From CAYYHA01 sp964471535 (GTDB lineage Bacteria > Myxococcota > Myxococcia > SLRQ01), in NCBI GenBank assembly GCA_964471535.1, contig CAYYHA010000229.1, positions 1-6,889 of the forward strand: a stretch of 6,889 nt of DNA, written 5' to 3'. Below are positions 5,805 to 6,889 of this stretch, in pieces. The notes beneath the pieces were generated by a model that worked only from the letters and a program-made list of their open reading frames with translations, was not told where the DNA came from and searched no databases. Numbering within the stretch: the stretch's first letter is position 1; every line of letters begins with the position of its first letter. The position numbers were made by a program, and so were the translations under genes.

Positions 5805-6889
5805 ATGAACGCATCGAGTCTACCCGCCGCCGAGGCCTGCTCCAAGGGGGCGCCCCGTCTTGCCGCCGCTGCCGTGCTGCTCCTGATGGCGGTGGTCCCT
5901 GGCTGCGATCGCGACGTGGGCGACCTGGTGGTTTTCGTGAATCGCTCCAGCCGCGTGGCCGAGGACCCGCTCGATCCGGCGGTGGTGGGCTACCTCGAGC
6001 TGCGCGTGGAGGGGCCGGGGATGGGCGTTGCCACCCGGGGCTTCGACGTGCAGGCCGGGGCCGATCGCCCCTTGGTGGGCATCCCCACTGGCCCCGACCG
6101 CGTGCTCACCCTGAATGCGCGGACCGAGGCCAGCGGGCGCCTCGTGGCCCGCGGCCGAACGCTGCCCCTCGAGGTGACGCCCGGCGTACATCGGATCCTC
6201 CTCTATGTGGGGCTCGTCGATCGCCTCTCGGCGGCGAGCGGGCCCGGCCTCGCCTTTGGCCGCTCCGACGCCGCCCTGGCTGCGCTCCCCGATGGAGAGC
6301 TCCTCCTCGTCGGTGGAGCCTCCGACGTGGGGGTGGAGGCCCACCTCGCCCGCATCGATCCCGACGCGGGCACCTTGGTGGAGGCGGAGACCTGCGGCCC
6401 TCCACCTGGCTGTCTCGGGACACCGCGTATCGCCCCGGCGGCGGTGGCCACCTCACGGGGCGTCTTGGTGCTGGGGGGGCGCGATGGACAAGGGACGGCC
6501 GTCGCCGCGGTGGAGCTGTGCGACGGCCGCCTCTGCCTTCCCGTGGCCTCCCTGCCGGCACCGCGGTGGGGCGGCGTGGTGGTGGCCCATCCCGACGGAG
6601 GTGCGCTGTGGGTGGGGGGTGAGACCGGCGAGGGGAGCGTCCCGGCCATCACGCGCATCGGGCCCGCGGGAGAGATCGAGGCGCTCGCCCCGCTCGACGT
6701 GGGCCTCGAGGGGGCTGCGGCGGCTCTCGCCTCCCCCGAGCGCCTCGTGGTGCTTGGGGGCGAGACCGACGCTGGGGACCGCTTCGTCGCCCTCGCCCGC
6801 GACCTTTCGACCGGCAGGGCGGTCCCGGTCGAGGTGGATGCGGTGCCCTGGCGACGCGACGGCACGGCGGTGGCGCAGAACGAGATGCG
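5805..6889 (+). CDS. Kelch-repeat-like lipoprotein, 3' end outside the window
   Basis: The frame is open from ATG 5805 to the window end (361 residues and two bases) and is cut off there. The N-terminus has a charged start and the hydrophobic run LAAAAVLLLMAVVPGC with Cys34 as the probable lipidation site. The Pro just before the Gly makes the lipobox atypical. Residues 40-140 form a beta-rich domain (DLVVFVNRS, GYLELRVEG, HRILLYVGLVD). From about 150 onward there are repeats of about 50 residues centred on hydrophobic-strand-plus-GG motifs: ELLLVGG (165-171), VLVLGG (220-225), GALWVGG (266-272) and RLVVLGG (313-319). This is typical of kelch beta-propeller blades, and at least four are visible before the cut. 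Paired Cys (197/203, 239/244) may form short disulfide loops. Kelch propellers bind proteins or sugars; the ligand is unknown. The gene follows the TPR protein by 13 nt, and no Shine-Dalgarno is visible before its ATG. Confidence 0.85.
   Translation, partial: MNASSLPAAEACSKGAPRLAAAAVLLLMAVVPGCDRDVGDLVVFVNRSSRVAEDPLDPAVVGYLELRVEGPGMGVATRGFDVQAGADRPLVGIPTGPDRVLTLNARTEASGRLVARGRTLPLEVTPGVHRILLYVGLVDRLSAASGPGLAFGRSDAALAALPDGELLLVGGASDVGVEAHLARIDPDAGTLVEAETCGPPPGCLGTPRIAPAAVATSRGVLVLGGRDGQGTAVAAVELCDGRLCLPVASLPAPRWGGVVVAHPDGGALWVGGETGEGSVPAITRIGPAGEIEALAPLDVGLEGAAAALASPERLVVLGGETDAGDRFVALARDLSTGRAVPVEVDAVPWRRDGTAVAQNEM

Noticed and set aside
4799..5845. Upstream extension of the lipoprotein frame on the minus strand
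   Set aside because: It is antisense to the TPR gene with no signal or domain. The lipobox and GGAGGTGG site set the start at 4798.
5820..6865. Minus-strand open frames opposite the kelch lipoprotein
   Set aside because: They are Arg/Pro/Ser-rich, lack signals and ribosome sites, and mutually overlap. The plus-strand frame has a signal sequence and regular kelch-like repeats.

Overview
The window is very GC-rich bacterial DNA with tightly packed genes. Nearly every position is coding, and the largest gaps are 57 nt between convergent genes and 24 nt between divergent starts. The strongest taxonomic signal is a C-terminal MYXO-CTERM tripartite tail (Cys motif, hydrophobic helix, Arg cluster) on the largest protein. 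That tail, the GC content, and the mix of kelch, TPR and carboxypeptidase-regulatory-like exported proteins point to the Myxococcota. No genus can be assigned from sequence reading alone.

Layout. (1) Positions 17-1367, plus strand: a two-gene operon with an extended short-chain dehydrogenase/epimerase of the dihydroflavonol-reductase/HpnA-like type, then 22 nt later a small thioredoxin-like [2Fe-2S] ferredoxin. (2) Positions 1368-1441: a convergent junction with two overlapping GC-rich palindromes, one of which covers the stop codon of the opposing gene. (3) Positions 1425-4798, minus strand: an operon of a small Cys-rich lipoprotein (160 aa) and a 964-aa secreted multidomain protein. The large protein has two DDG/GDG-motif beta domains, a lamin-tail domain, five carboxypeptidase-regulatory-like domains and the MYXO-CTERM tail. 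The two genes overlap by the four bases ATGA, and the second gene's ribosome binding site lies in the last Glu codons of the first. (4) Positions 4823-6889, plus strand: a divergent operon starting only 24 nt away. It holds a 322-aa exported TPR protein with a poly-proline hinge and a C-terminal membrane anchor, then a kelch-like lipoprotein that runs off the window end.

The SDR and ferredoxin look like cytoplasmic metabolic genes. The other four genes all carry export signals: two lipoproteins, one membrane-anchored protein and one MYXO-CTERM surface protein. They form a compact divergent block that may be one cell-envelope module. Its function cannot be read from the sequence, and the idea that the four genes work together is inference from arrangement only. 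Many long overlapping open frames on the opposite strands are GC-driven shadows and are left out.
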